A stretch of DNA of 64,000 nt from Flavobacterium ginsengisoli (GTDB taxonomy: Bacteria; Bacteroidota; Bacteroidia; Flavobacteriales; Flavobacteriaceae): assembly GCF_029625315.1 (NCBI RefSeq), contig NZ_CP121110.1, positions 3,667,001 through 3,731,000 on the forward strand, written 5' to 3'. Position 1 is the first letter of the stretch; each line of letters begins with the position of its first letter. Positions 1-7,412 of the stretch are shown one piece after another. The translations under genes were made by a program, and so were the position numbers. The notes beneath the pieces are model-generated. The model worked only from the letters and a program-made list of their open reading frames with translations. It had not been told where the DNA came from and did not search any database.

Positions 1-461
1 GACGTTTTCATTGTAAATTTGTAAGTAAGAAGGAGTTAGGTAGCGGAATTCCAAGTGTTTCTTATAATTTGAAATATGGAGGATCTGTCCTAATTGACCG
101 AAAAGACCCTAAACAAGCGATACCAGTTATCAAAGGCTTGTCTGAATATATCGAAAAAAACACAAGATCTGCCGTTATCTTTCCAGAAGGAACAAGAAGT
201 AAAACGGGAGTACCAAAAGAATTTGCGCAAAGCGGTTTAAAGATTTTATGCAAATATGCACCATCTGCATACGTTGTGCCCGTGAGTATCAATAATTCTT
301 GGAAAATGGTAAAATTTGGTTTTTTTCCTGTTGGTTTAGGAAATCATCTGAAGTTTACAGCTCATCCAGCTTTAGCTGTCAAAGATTACAAGTTTGAAGA
401 GCTCATGGAGATTACTGAAAAAGCAGTTAAAGAAGGAATAAATGAATATAAACAGGTTTAA
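1..461 (+). CDS. 1-acyl-glycerol-3-phosphate acyltransferase family protein, 5' end missing
   Basis: This is the C-terminal part of a PlsC/LPLAT-type acyltransferase. The reading frame is open from base 3, so the start lies outside the window. The FPEGTRSKTG segment matches the family's glycerol-phosphate binding block, and a VSKKEL segment lies about 45 residues before it. The HX4D catalytic block would sit upstream and cannot be seen. These enzymes add the second acyl chain to lysophosphatidic acid at the inner membrane. The acyl-ACP desaturase gene follows 45 bp downstream on the same strand, which fits a lipid-synthesis unit. The family is secure; the exact substrate is inferred. Confidence 0.85.
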   Translation, partial: RFHCKFVSKKELGSGIPSVSYNLKYGGSVLIDRKDPKQAIPVIKGLSEYIEKNTRSAVIFPEGTRSKTGVPKEFAQSGLKILCKYAPSAYVVPVSINNSWKMVKFGFFPVGLGNHLKFTAHPALAVKDYKFEELMEITEKAVKEGINEYKQV

Positions 462-506
462 GTTTTAGTCCGAGCTAAAATGTAAAACCCAAATCTATAA
501 TAAGTA

Positions 507-1502
507 ATGTCTATAAAAAACATTAGATTAGAAGTAATGCAGTTTTTGGAAAAAAACGTGGATAGCTTCGTTGAACAGTATTTAATTCCAGTGGAAAAAA
601 TTTGGCGACCGTCGGATTTCTTACCAAATTCTCAAGGAGAAAACTTCTTTGAAGAGGTAAAAGAATTACGCGAAATTGCTAAAGAACTTCCGTACGATTT
701 CTGGGTTACGCTTGTTGGTGATACCATCACAGAAGAAGCATTGCCTACATATGAGTCATGGTTAATGGATGTAGAAGGAATAGATCAGCAAGAAGGAAGT
801 CAAGGAAACGGCTGGGCTAAGTGGGTAAAACAATGGACTGGCGAAGAAAACCGTCACGGAGATCTTTTAAATAAATACTTGTATTTGTCTGGTCGTGTAA
901 ATATGCGTGAAATCGAAATGACAACACAGCATCTTATCAACGACGGTTTTGATATTGGAACTGGAACTGACCCATACAAAAACTTTGTATACACTAGTTT
1001 TCAGGAATTAGCAACTTATGTTTCGCACAATAGAGTAGCTCAGATAGCTAAGAAATTTGGCGATAACAAGTTGTCTAAAATGTGTAAAATGATTGCAGGT
1101 GATGAAATGCGTCACCACCACGCATATAGCGAATTTGTTACTAGAATTTTCCAAGTTGATCCAAGCGAAATGATGTTGGCGTTTCAATACATGATGAAAC
1201 AAAAAATCGTTATGCCGGCTCACTTTTTAAGAGAATCTGGTCAAAAAATAAGCACAGCTTTCGAACAATTCTCAGATTCTGCACAACGTATTGGTGTTTA
1301 CACAGCAAACGATTATGTTGAAATCATGCAGAAATTAATCAACAAATGGGAAATTGACAAAATCACCAATTTGAATGACGAAGCAGAAAAAGCACGTGAT
1401 TACTTAATGAAATTGCCAGCACGTATGGCCAAAATCTCTGAAAGAATTGTGATTCCTAAAGAATCTCATATCTTTAAATGGGTTGAACCAGCGAGACTTT
1501 AA
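507..1502 (+). CDS. Acyl-ACP desaturase (plant-type soluble diiron desaturase)
   Basis: The 331-aa product is a soluble diiron fatty-acid desaturase that introduces a double bond into acyl chains carried on ACP, using O2 and reduced ferredoxin. The two EExxH-type iron-binding helices are visible: EENRH at about residues 113-117, and a Glu near 167 followed by DEMRHH at about 199-204. The length fits the family. It follows the acyltransferase gene by 45 bp and both would feed membrane phospholipid synthesis. A hairpin with a T-run ends the unit. The double-bond position cannot be read from the sequence. Confidence 0.9.
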   Translation: MSIKNIRLEVMQFLEKNVDSFVEQYLIPVEKIWRPSDFLPNSQGENFFEEVKELREIAKELPYDFWVTLVGDTITEEALPTYESWLMDVEGIDQQEGSQGNGWAKWVKQWTGEENRHGDLLNKYLYLSGRVNMREIEMTTQHLINDGFDIGTGTDPYKNFVYTSFQELATYVSHNRVAQIAKKFGDNKLSKMCKMIAGDEMRHHHAYSEFVTRIFQVDPSEMMLAFQYMMKQKIVMPAHFLRESGQKISTAFEQFSDSAQRIGVYTANDYVEIMQKLINKWEIDKITNLNDEAEKARDYLMKLPARMAKISERIVIPKESHIFKWVEPARL

Positions 1503-1564
1503 ATTTTAGATTTTAGATTCCTGATTTTAGATTGGAATTTGGAATTTTTAGATTGAAATTTAAA

Positions 1565-1583
1565 AAAGCAACATTGTTGCTTT
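1565..1583. other. Short hairpin after the desaturase gene
   Basis: An 8-bp perfect inverted repeat (AAAGCAAC, loop ATT, GTTGCTTT) lies 62 bp after the desaturase stop codon. It sits directly before a stronger terminator-like hairpin. Confidence 0.55.
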
Positions 1584-1593
1584 AAAACATATT

Positions 1594-1637
1594 GTTGATT
1601 GTTGGAGAATTAAAATTTTCAACAATCAACTTTTTTT
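1594..1637 (+). terminator. Rho-independent terminator of the desaturase unit
   Basis: An 11-bp perfect stem (GTTGATTGTTG with CAACAATCAAC) is followed by seven T residues. It lies between the desaturase and HD-domain genes and would end transcription reading rightwards. Confidence 0.8.
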
Positions 1638-1658
1638 GTAAAACGTAAAAACTTCTGT

Positions 1659-2312
1659 ATGAGCGATTCAGCATTGATTATTAAAACTATTGCTTTTGTT
1701 AAAGAAAAACTAAACGATGCCGAAGGTGGACACGATTGGTTTCATATAGAACGTGTTTTTAAAAATGCTCTTTTGATTGCCAAAGAAACAGAATGTGATC
1801 TTACAGTGGTGCAATTGGGTGCTTTATTGCATGATATTGCCGATAGCAAATTTCATAACGGAGATGAAACTATTGGGCCGAAAACAGCAAGAGCGTTTTT
1901 AGAAGCCGAAAATGTTTCTGAGGATATAATTGCGCATGTTGTTAATATCATTGAAAATATCTCTTATAAAGGCGGAAATTTCGAAAGAAAGTTCTCTTCG
2001 GTCGAGTTGGATGTTGTTCAAGATGCAGATCGCTTAGATGCAATTGGAGCAATTGGCGTTGCAAGAGCTTTCAATTATGGCGGATTTAAGAATAGGGCTT
2101 TATATAATCCAGAAATTGCTCCTGTAACCAATATGACAAAAGAGGAGTATAAAAACAACAACGCTCCGACGATAAACCATTTCTATGAAAAGCTTTTGTT
2201 GTTAAAAGATAAAATGAATACCCAAAAAGGAAAAGAAATTGTCGCCGAAAGACATCGTTTTATGGAAACTTTCCTCGCTCAGTTTTATGCAGAATGGGAA
2301 GGGTTGAAGTAG
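1659..2312 (+). CDS. HD-domain metal-dependent phosphohydrolase
   Basis: The 217-aa product is a single-domain HD hydrolase. The metal ligands visible are His25 and His29 in GGHDWFHIERV, the HD pair in LLHDIAD near residues 58-59, and a further Asp in VQDADRLDAIGA. This resembles the YedJ/YfkA-like group of small stand-alone HD proteins, which hydrolyse phosphoesters, often of nucleotides. The substrate is unknown. The gene is a single transcription unit with a terminator on each side. Confidence 0.85.
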   Translation: MSDSALIIKTIAFVKEKLNDAEGGHDWFHIERVFKNALLIAKETECDLTVVQLGALLHDIADSKFHNGDETIGPKTARAFLEAENVSEDIIAHVVNIIENISYKGGNFERKFSSVELDVVQDADRLDAIGAIGVARAFNYGGFKNRALYNPEIAPVTNMTKEEYKNNNAPTINHFYEKLLLLKDKMNTQKGKEIVAERHRFMETFLAQFYAEWEGLK

Positions 2313-2335
2313 ATTTCATTTAGATATAAAAAGAA

Positions 2336-2365
2336 AAACGGCACTAATCTAGAGCCGTTTTTTTA
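2336..2365 (+). terminator. Rho-independent terminator after the HD hydrolase gene
   Basis: The inverted repeat AAACGGC / GCCGTTT closes with a run of seven or more T residues about 25 bp past the stop codon. Confidence 0.85.
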
Positions 2366-2402
2366 TTTGATGATGAATTTCTCTATAGAGACTTATGCAG
2401 AT

Positions 2403-2522
2403 TTATAATCTCGATTTTAAAATACACATAATTATAAAAGCGCATAAGAATCCTATTGAAAACCACAATAACTTTGTAATGCTATTATTTCTAACCATTT
2501 CTCTTTTTTCAAACCTTGTCAT
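2403..2522 (-). CDS. Mini membrane protein, 39 aa (paralogue of the 3635-3757 gene)
   Basis: This short reading frame starts with MTRFEKREMVRNN and continues into one hydrophobic segment (about residues 18-35, containing LLWFSIGFLCAF). A charged N-terminal part followed by a single helix suggests a one-pass inner-membrane protein. I accept it as real because a second 40-aa frame on the other side of the hydrolase gene has the same layout and a matching core (MVRNN / VIRDN, LLWFSIGF / LLWFAIGF). It is about 125 bp downstream of the hydrolase on the same strand. Function unknown. Confidence 0.6.
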   Translation of the reverse strand: MTRFEKREMVRNNSITKLLWFSIGFLCAFIIMCILKSRL

Positions 2523-2646
2523 TTGGAATGTATTTTAAACACTTCAAAAGTAATTTTATAGAGAGTATGATTATACCAAGAAAAGTCTTTAAATCATTAG
2601 AATAAGACAATTTTTCTTTTAGTCTTAGTCGTCTTTCATCTTTTCC

Positions 2647-3573
2647 TTATGTAAGTTTCTGAACAAATCTCTCAATCACATTTTTAAATTCCTTGTTTTG
2701 TTCGTAATACAAAATATGTCCGCCTTTAATAATCTTAACTTCTTGATTTGGGAATTTGAACAGTCGATAATGTTCGGGACCAATATTGTTGTCTTTGGTT
2801 CCTGAGATTATTAGAGTTGGAACTTTAATAGAAGCAGTTTCTTTTGTAAAATCGCCAAAATATAACGGACCGCTTAGTGCATGCTGAGCAAAAGAGGAAT
2901 TTCTTTTTTCACTATTATCAATGCTATCCAGTTTTTCAACATTTGCTCTATTGTCAGACAACATTTTATAATCTAAGTCAGCTTTTTTAATTTTTGTTTT
3001 AGCTTCAAAAAATGTGTTTAAGATTGAATCCTTGCTTTTTACCGCAAAATCTTCTCCAAGAGTTTTACCCATAAAAGCAATTTGATTCAAAAGAGAATCG
3101 TTAATATCTAGAGTGGCATTCAATAGAATTAAACCTTTTACATGTTGAGGATATTTCTCGGCATATTTGGTGGCTAAAATTCCTCCGAATGAATGTCCGA
3201 TTACAAATACTTTATCTGTTTTAAGATAAACTCGAATTTCTTCAATATCAGCAATCATTCTGTCCATGCTGTAATTGTTATCTGCAGAAGATCCTGAGCG
3301 GCCGCATCCTCTTTGATCGTAATAACACATTTTGAGTTTATCTTCTAAAACATTTCCGCCAAATTCTTCAAACGACTTGCTCCAAGCGCCAGGACCGCCA
3401 TGTACAAAAATGCAGACATCTCCTTTTCCTGAAACTTTCAAAAATAAAGGAACTCCGTCTGAAGTTAGGAAAGTATTATTTGAATTTTGTTTTGCATCTG
3501 TTTTTGTTTGAGAAATTCCGCTCTGAGCAAAACATAAAAATAGAAAGAAAAATAAAGGAGTTTTTAAATTCAT
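2647..3573 (-). CDS. Secreted alpha/beta hydrolase (proline iminopeptidase-like)
   Basis: The 308-aa product begins with a signal peptide (MNLKTPLFFFLFLCFAQSG) and then shows the alpha/beta hydrolase fold. HGGPG marks the oxyanion loop, GHSFGG the nucleophilic serine elbow, SGTKDN the likely catalytic acid region, and GGHILYY the catalytic His. The HGGPG plus GHSFGG pair is common in prolyl aminopeptidase-like (S33) enzymes, so a peptidase or ester hydrolase acting in the periplasm is likely. The substrate is not predictable. It is flanked on both sides by paralogous mini membrane proteins on the same strand. Confidence 0.85.
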   Translation of the reverse strand: MNLKTPLFFFLFLCFAQSGISQTKTDAKQNSNNTFLTSDGVPLFLKVSGKGDVCIFVHGGPGAWSKSFEEFGGNVLEDKLKMCYYDQRGCGRSGSSADNNYSMDRMIADIEEIRVYLKTDKVFVIGHSFGGILATKYAEKYPQHVKGLILLNATLDINDSLLNQIAFMGKTLGEDFAVKSKDSILNTFFEAKTKIKKADLDYKMLSDNRANVEKLDSIDNSEKRNSSFAQHALSGPLYFGDFTKETASIKVPTLIISGTKDNNIGPEHYRLFKFPNQEVKIIKGGHILYYEQNKEFKNVIERFVQKLT

Positions 3574-3634
3574 TTGAAAGTTTTTTTTGCTGTTTTAATA
3601 TGATAAAAGTATAATTAAAACAGCAGAGAAAAAA

Positions 3635-3757
3635 CTAATGATTGGTTTTCATTGTAAAATAGGTAATAACCACTGCGCAGAAAAAACCTATTGCAAACCA
3701 CAACAATCGGGCAACTCTATTATCCCGAATTACTTCCATTCTATCTTCTGGTGTCAT
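3635..3757 (-). CDS. Mini membrane protein, 40 aa (paralogue of the 2403-2522 gene)
   Basis: The frame runs MTPEDRMEVIRDNRVARLL and then a single hydrophobic helix (WFAIGFFCAVVITYF) with a short polar tail. It is about 60 bp upstream of the hydrolase gene on the same strand, so co-transcription is likely. Similarity to the 39-aa frame on the other side of the hydrolase supports both as genes. A role tied to the hydrolase or to the membrane is speculation. Confidence 0.6.
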   Translation of the reverse strand: MTPEDRMEVIRDNRVARLLWFAIGFFCAVVITYFTMKTNH

Positions 3758-3852
3758 CTTAAATATATTTTAAGCACCAAAATTAATCTTAGAAAATATA
3801 CTAATTAGCTGTTTTAAGTTTTTAAAACAACAGAATAAGACATTTTTCTCAT

Positions 3853-3895
3853 AAAAAAAGCTTCAAATAGAAATCAAAATCTATTTGAAGCTTTT
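3853..3895 (-). terminator. Terminator of the feo operon
   Basis: A stem of about 16 bp (AAAGCTTCAAATAGA pairing with TCTATTTGAAGCTTT) ends on the minus strand in a T-run, seen as seven A residues on the plus strand. It lies about 50 bp past the last feo-linked gene. Confidence 0.85.
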
Positions 3896-3945
3896 AGCAT
3901 TTAGTCGTAGTGCCTTAGAATCTTAGCGTCTTAGAACCTTAAAAA

Positions 3946-4071
3946 TTACGAACATCCGCAATCGGTTCCGCCGCCGCAGTCTTTTTTCTTTTTAGATTTA
4001 AAAAAGAATTTTTTGATTAGGAAAGCAACCGCTAATCCTAATATCGCAAAGGCTATAATTTCTTGAAACAT
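3946..4071 (-). CDS. FeoB-associated Cys-rich membrane protein, 41 aa
   Basis: The 41-aa frame starts MFQEIIAFAILGLAVAFLI, giving one membrane helix, followed by a lysine-rich stretch and a Cys/Gly tail (DCGGGTDCGCS). This helix-plus-cysteine layout is that of the FeoB-associated Cys-rich membrane protein family. Its place 7 bp after feoB fits. The tail cysteines may handle Fe2+ or serve in redox sensing, but that is inferred. The gene would be co-transcribed with feoA and feoB, and a strong terminator follows. Confidence 0.85.
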   Translation of the reverse strand: MFQEIIAFAILGLAVAFLIKKFFFKSKKKKDCGGGTDCGCS

Positions 4072-4078
4072 AACTTTT

Positions 4079-6178
4079 TTATTTTAAAAGTTGATACGCA
4101 ATTAATGCGGCAAAATAGGCCAATCCGCTCATGAAAACTAACTGCATTGCAGGCCATTTCCAGGAATTGGTTTCTTTTTTTGTAATGGCCAATGTACTGG
4201 CACATTGCATAGCAAAAGCATAGAATAACAATAAAGAAATTCCCGTTGCAAAGTCAAATACTTTCTTTCCAGTATCTGGGCGAACTTCTGCTTGCATTTT
4301 GCTTTTTATGGTCGATTCGTTGTCAGTATCTCCAACGCTGTAAATAGTCGCCAAAGTTCCAACGAAAACTTCACGCGCAGCAAACGAACTAATCAAGGCA
4401 ATTCCGATTTTCCAATCGTAACCCAGTGGCTGAATTACTGGTTCAATCGCGCGTCCCATTAATCCGATATATGAATTCTCTAATTTTTGAGAATTAACTT
4501 CATTTTCAAATTGTGTTTCGTCTAAAGTTGTATTGGCAAATCTTTCTTTTACAATAGTTTCTGCTTCGTTGAATTCTTTTCCTGGTCCGTAAGAAGCCAA
4601 GAACCATAATATAATCGAAATGGCAAGAATGATTTTTCCTGCTCCAGCAATAAATGCTTTCGTTTTTTCTACCACATTGATTCCGACGTTTTTGAAAAGA
4701 GGCATTTTATAGCTTGGCATTTCAACCACAAAATAAGTTTTAGATTCTAATTTTAAAACTTTATTCAAAATATAGGCAGATAAAATTGCGGCAAAAAAGC
4801 CTAAAACATACAGCGCCATTAGTGTTAATCCTTGAACATTTAGAAATCCGAAAACACGTTTGCTAGGAACAACAAGCGATATAATAATGGCATAAACGGG
4901 TAATCTAGCAGAACAAGTAGTAAATGGCGTTACTAAAATCGTAATAAGACGTTCTTTCCAGTTTTCAATGTTTCTAGTTGCCATAATTGCCGGAATCGCA
5001 CAAGCTGTTCCAGAAATCAAAGGCACGACACTTTTTCCTGAAAGTCCAAACTTACGCATGATTTTATCCATCAAAAACACTACGCGGCTCATATATCCGC
5101 TCTCTTCTAAAATCGAAATAAATAAGAACAATACGGCAATTTGCGGAATGAAAATAACGACTCCGCCAATTCCCGGAATAATTCCTTGCGAAAGCAAATC
5201 GGTTAAAATACCGCTTGGCAATTCTTCTGCAACCCAGTTGCTTAATGAAGCAAAAGTGCTGTCAATGAAATCCATCGGAATAGTTGACCAGCTGAAAATT
5301 GATTGGAAAATCAAAAATAAGATAGCAAAGAAAATGAAATAGCCCCAAACCTTGTGAGTTAAAACGCGATCCAGTTTTGCACGAATATCATTTGCCATTG
5401 AAGCATCGACCTTTAAACCTTCTTTTAAAACATCATTGATAAACTGATATCTTTTAATCGTTTCTTTTTGCTGTAAGCGCTTTAATTCTGAATGCGATTT
5501 GGTAAATGTGCTTCTGATTTCATTTCGATCTAAATTCAAAAAATTGACATCTTGCGTAATTACCAGCCATAATTTGTACATTAACTGGTTTGGAAAAGCT
5601 TTTTGTAATTTTTCAAAATATTCTGGATCAATTACAGAGGCATTTAAACAAGGCTCACTCGGAAGTGTTTTATAAGAAACAATTAGTTCTTTTAATTCTT
5701 CAATTCCTAAACCTTTACGCGAACTTACTAAAGCAATTTTTGTTTTTAGTTTATCTTCTAAATGCGGAATATCTAAAGAGATTCCTTTGCGTTCCATACG
5801 ATCTGACATGTTGATGACCAAAATCGTTGGAATTTCAAGATCTTTTATCTGTGTGTAGATTAGCAGATTTCGTTTCAGATTTTCGACATCTGTTACAACA
5901 ACTGCTACATCTGGATATAATTTATCGTTTTTGTTTAACAAAAGCTCGATTACCACACTTTCGTCCATCGAACTTGCGTTCAAACTATACGTTCCGGGTA
6001 GGTCTAGAATATTCGCTTTTACGTTATTTGGTAATTTACAAAATCCGATTTTCTTCTCAACCGTAATTCCAGGATAATTTCCGACTTGTTGGTTAAGACC
6101 TGTTAATTGATTGAAAACAGAAGTTTTTCCTGTATTAGGATTTCCGATAAGGGCAACATTAATATTCTGAACACTCAT
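4079..6178 (-). CDS. feoB: Ferrous iron transporter FeoB
   Basis: The 699-aa product is the Fe2+ uptake protein of the inner membrane. An N-terminal G-protein domain is clear: GNPNTGKTS is the P-loop near residue 12, DLPGTYSLN the G3 region and NMSD the G4 motif. A helical linker and the multi-helix transport domain with Gate segments follow, including a conserved Cys in TTCSARLPVYAI. Length is normal. The start codon overlaps the feoA stop by one base, so the two are translationally coupled, and a 41-aa FeoB-associated protein follows. Confidence 0.97.
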   Translation of the reverse strand: MSVQNINVALIGNPNTGKTSVFNQLTGLNQQVGNYPGITVEKKIGFCKLPNNVKANILDLPGTYSLNASSMDESVVIELLLNKNDKLYPDVAVVVTDVENLKRNLLIYTQIKDLEIPTILVINMSDRMERKGISLDIPHLEDKLKTKIALVSSRKGLGIEELKELIVSYKTLPSEPCLNASVIDPEYFEKLQKAFPNQLMYKLWLVITQDVNFLNLDRNEIRSTFTKSHSELKRLQQKETIKRYQFINDVLKEGLKVDASMANDIRAKLDRVLTHKVWGYFIFFAILFLIFQSIFSWSTIPMDFIDSTFASLSNWVAEELPSGILTDLLSQGIIPGIGGVVIFIPQIAVLFLFISILEESGYMSRVVFLMDKIMRKFGLSGKSVVPLISGTACAIPAIMATRNIENWKERLITILVTPFTTCSARLPVYAIIISLVVPSKRVFGFLNVQGLTLMALYVLGFFAAILSAYILNKVLKLESKTYFVVEMPSYKMPLFKNVGINVVEKTKAFIAGAGKIILAISIILWFLASYGPGKEFNEAETIVKERFANTTLDETQFENEVNSQKLENSYIGLMGRAIEPVIQPLGYDWKIGIALISSFAAREVFVGTLATIYSVGDTDNESTIKSKMQAEVRPDTGKKVFDFATGISLLLFYAFAMQCASTLAITKKETNSWKWPAMQLVFMSGLAYFAALIAYQLLK

Positions 6179-6417
6179 TACAAATTGGTTTTGATAAGTT
6201 CAACTTCAATTTCACGAGCTGTTTCTATACGAATTGCAACATGAGAACCATTAATATCTAAATATAACGGATCGCCAAAAGGTGCAACTTGAAGCAATTC
6301 AACTAAGCCGCCAGGAAGACAACCCATTTCTAATAATTTAAGTGGAATAAGATCGATATCAAAATCTTTGATAATGGCTTTTTCGCCTTTTTTCAGAGTG
6401 TGTATTGTATTTTGCAA
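6178..6417 (-). CDS. feoA: FeoA, SH3-like accessory protein of ferrous iron uptake
   Basis: The 79-aa product is a single FeoA domain, a small SH3-like fold thought to act with the FeoB G domain. The segments LLEMGCLPGG and GDPLYLDINGSHVAIR match the family core. It is the first gene of the feo operon. A good promoter (TTG, 18 bp, TACTTTTG on the minus strand) lies upstream with a direct repeat over the probable transcription start. Confidence 0.93.
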   Translation of the reverse strand: MQNTIHTLKKGEKAIIKDFDIDLIPLKLLEMGCLPGGLVELLQVAPFGDPLYLDINGSHVAIRIETAREIEVELIKTNL

Positions 6418-6422
6418 GCTTA

Positions 6423-6471
6423 TTTAGATTGAATTTAGATTGCAAAAGTAGGCAATTATTCTTTATTTCAA
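6423..6471 (-). promoter_or_regulatory. feo promoter with a TTTAGATT direct repeat over the start site
   Basis: On the minus strand a -7 element TACTTTTG (6443-6450) is preceded at 18 bp by TTG (6469-6471), close to the Bacteroidota promoter consensus. Just downstream, at 6423-6441, TTTAGATT occurs twice in direct orientation. A metal regulator bound there would block initiation. Which regulator (Fur or DtxR type) binds is inferred only. Confidence 0.5.
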
Positions 6472-6520
6472 GGCATTTAACACTTCGACAAATGCTAAAT
6501 GTTTCTAAAAATAAGGGATT

Positions 6521-7186
6521 TTACTCTTGAGACAGGAATTCGATGTCTTCTAAAAGGCGTTTTATATCTTCTTTATTTGTTCCATCATAAAAACCCCTAA
6601 CTCGGCGTTTTTGATCGACCAAAACAAAATTCTCGGTATGTACCATATCATAAAGTTGATCTGGTCTTCCTAATTTAACAGCCAAGTAAGATTTTCTGGC
6701 CATAGTGTAGATTTCTTTTTTATCGCCAGTAACCAAATTCCATTTGCTGTCTACAACATGATGTTTTATAGCATATTCTTTTAAAACCGAAACACTGTCT
6801 ACTTCTGGAAAAACAGTATGAGACAACAGCATTACTTTCGGATTATTTAAAACGGCTTTTTGAACTTCTTCTAGATTAGTTGTCATTTTTGGACAAATAG
6901 ATCCGCAGGTTGTAAAGAAGAAATCGGCAACGTAAATTTTTCCTTCGTAATTTTTCTGAGTAATGGTATCTCCGTTTTGATTGATGAAAGAGAAATCGGC
7001 AATGGTGTGGTACTTGCTTTTATACTGAACGGTACTATCAACCAATTCAGGATTTACATCGGCAGGATTGTAAATTGGAAGTGTCTTTTTTGGTTTTAAT
7101 GCAGAGTAAAACAAAGATATCGTAACAACCGAAAATACTATTAAAACAATAAAGAATTTGCGGTATTTGTATAAAAGCGATTTCAT
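6521..7186 (-). CDS. SCO1/SenC/PrrC-family copper chaperone-like protein
   Basis: The 221-aa product has an N-terminal membrane anchor (about residues 11-30) and a periplasmic thioredoxin-like domain. The SCO copper-binding residues are visible: CGSIC at about 94-98 and a His in MVHTENF near 183. SCO proteins deliver copper to the CuA centre of cytochrome oxidase or keep its thiols reduced. I chose the ATG at 7186, giving MKSLLYKY, over an alternative start six codons upstream because it puts a basic start just before the helix. It is on the same strand as feoAB but about 100 bp upstream with its own spacing. Confidence 0.9.
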   Translation of the reverse strand: MKSLLYKYRKFFIVLIVFSVVTISLFYSALKPKKTLPIYNPADVNPELVDSTVQYKSKYHTIADFSFINQNGDTITQKNYEGKIYVADFFFTTCGSICPKMTTNLEEVQKAVLNNPKVMLLSHTVFPEVDSVSVLKEYAIKHHVVDSKWNLVTGDKKEIYTMARKSYLAVKLGRPDQLYDMVHTENFVLVDQKRRVRGFYDGTNKEDIKRLLEDIEFLSQE

Positions 7187-7412
7187 AAAAATAATTTGGC
7201 GCAAAAATACAAAAAGCAGATTTTAAAAACTTTACTGAATTATTTTTTTAACAGGCTTTTGTAACTTTTACTAAGTATTGTAGACAAATACCTCAGTGCT
7301 AATTTTCTATTTGTGAAATTTATCTGTCTTTTTGACTTTGCAGTTAGAATTTTAACACAATTTTTGAAATAATAACAATATGTTTGTATTTTCCCTTAAA
7401 CTATAATTTTTT

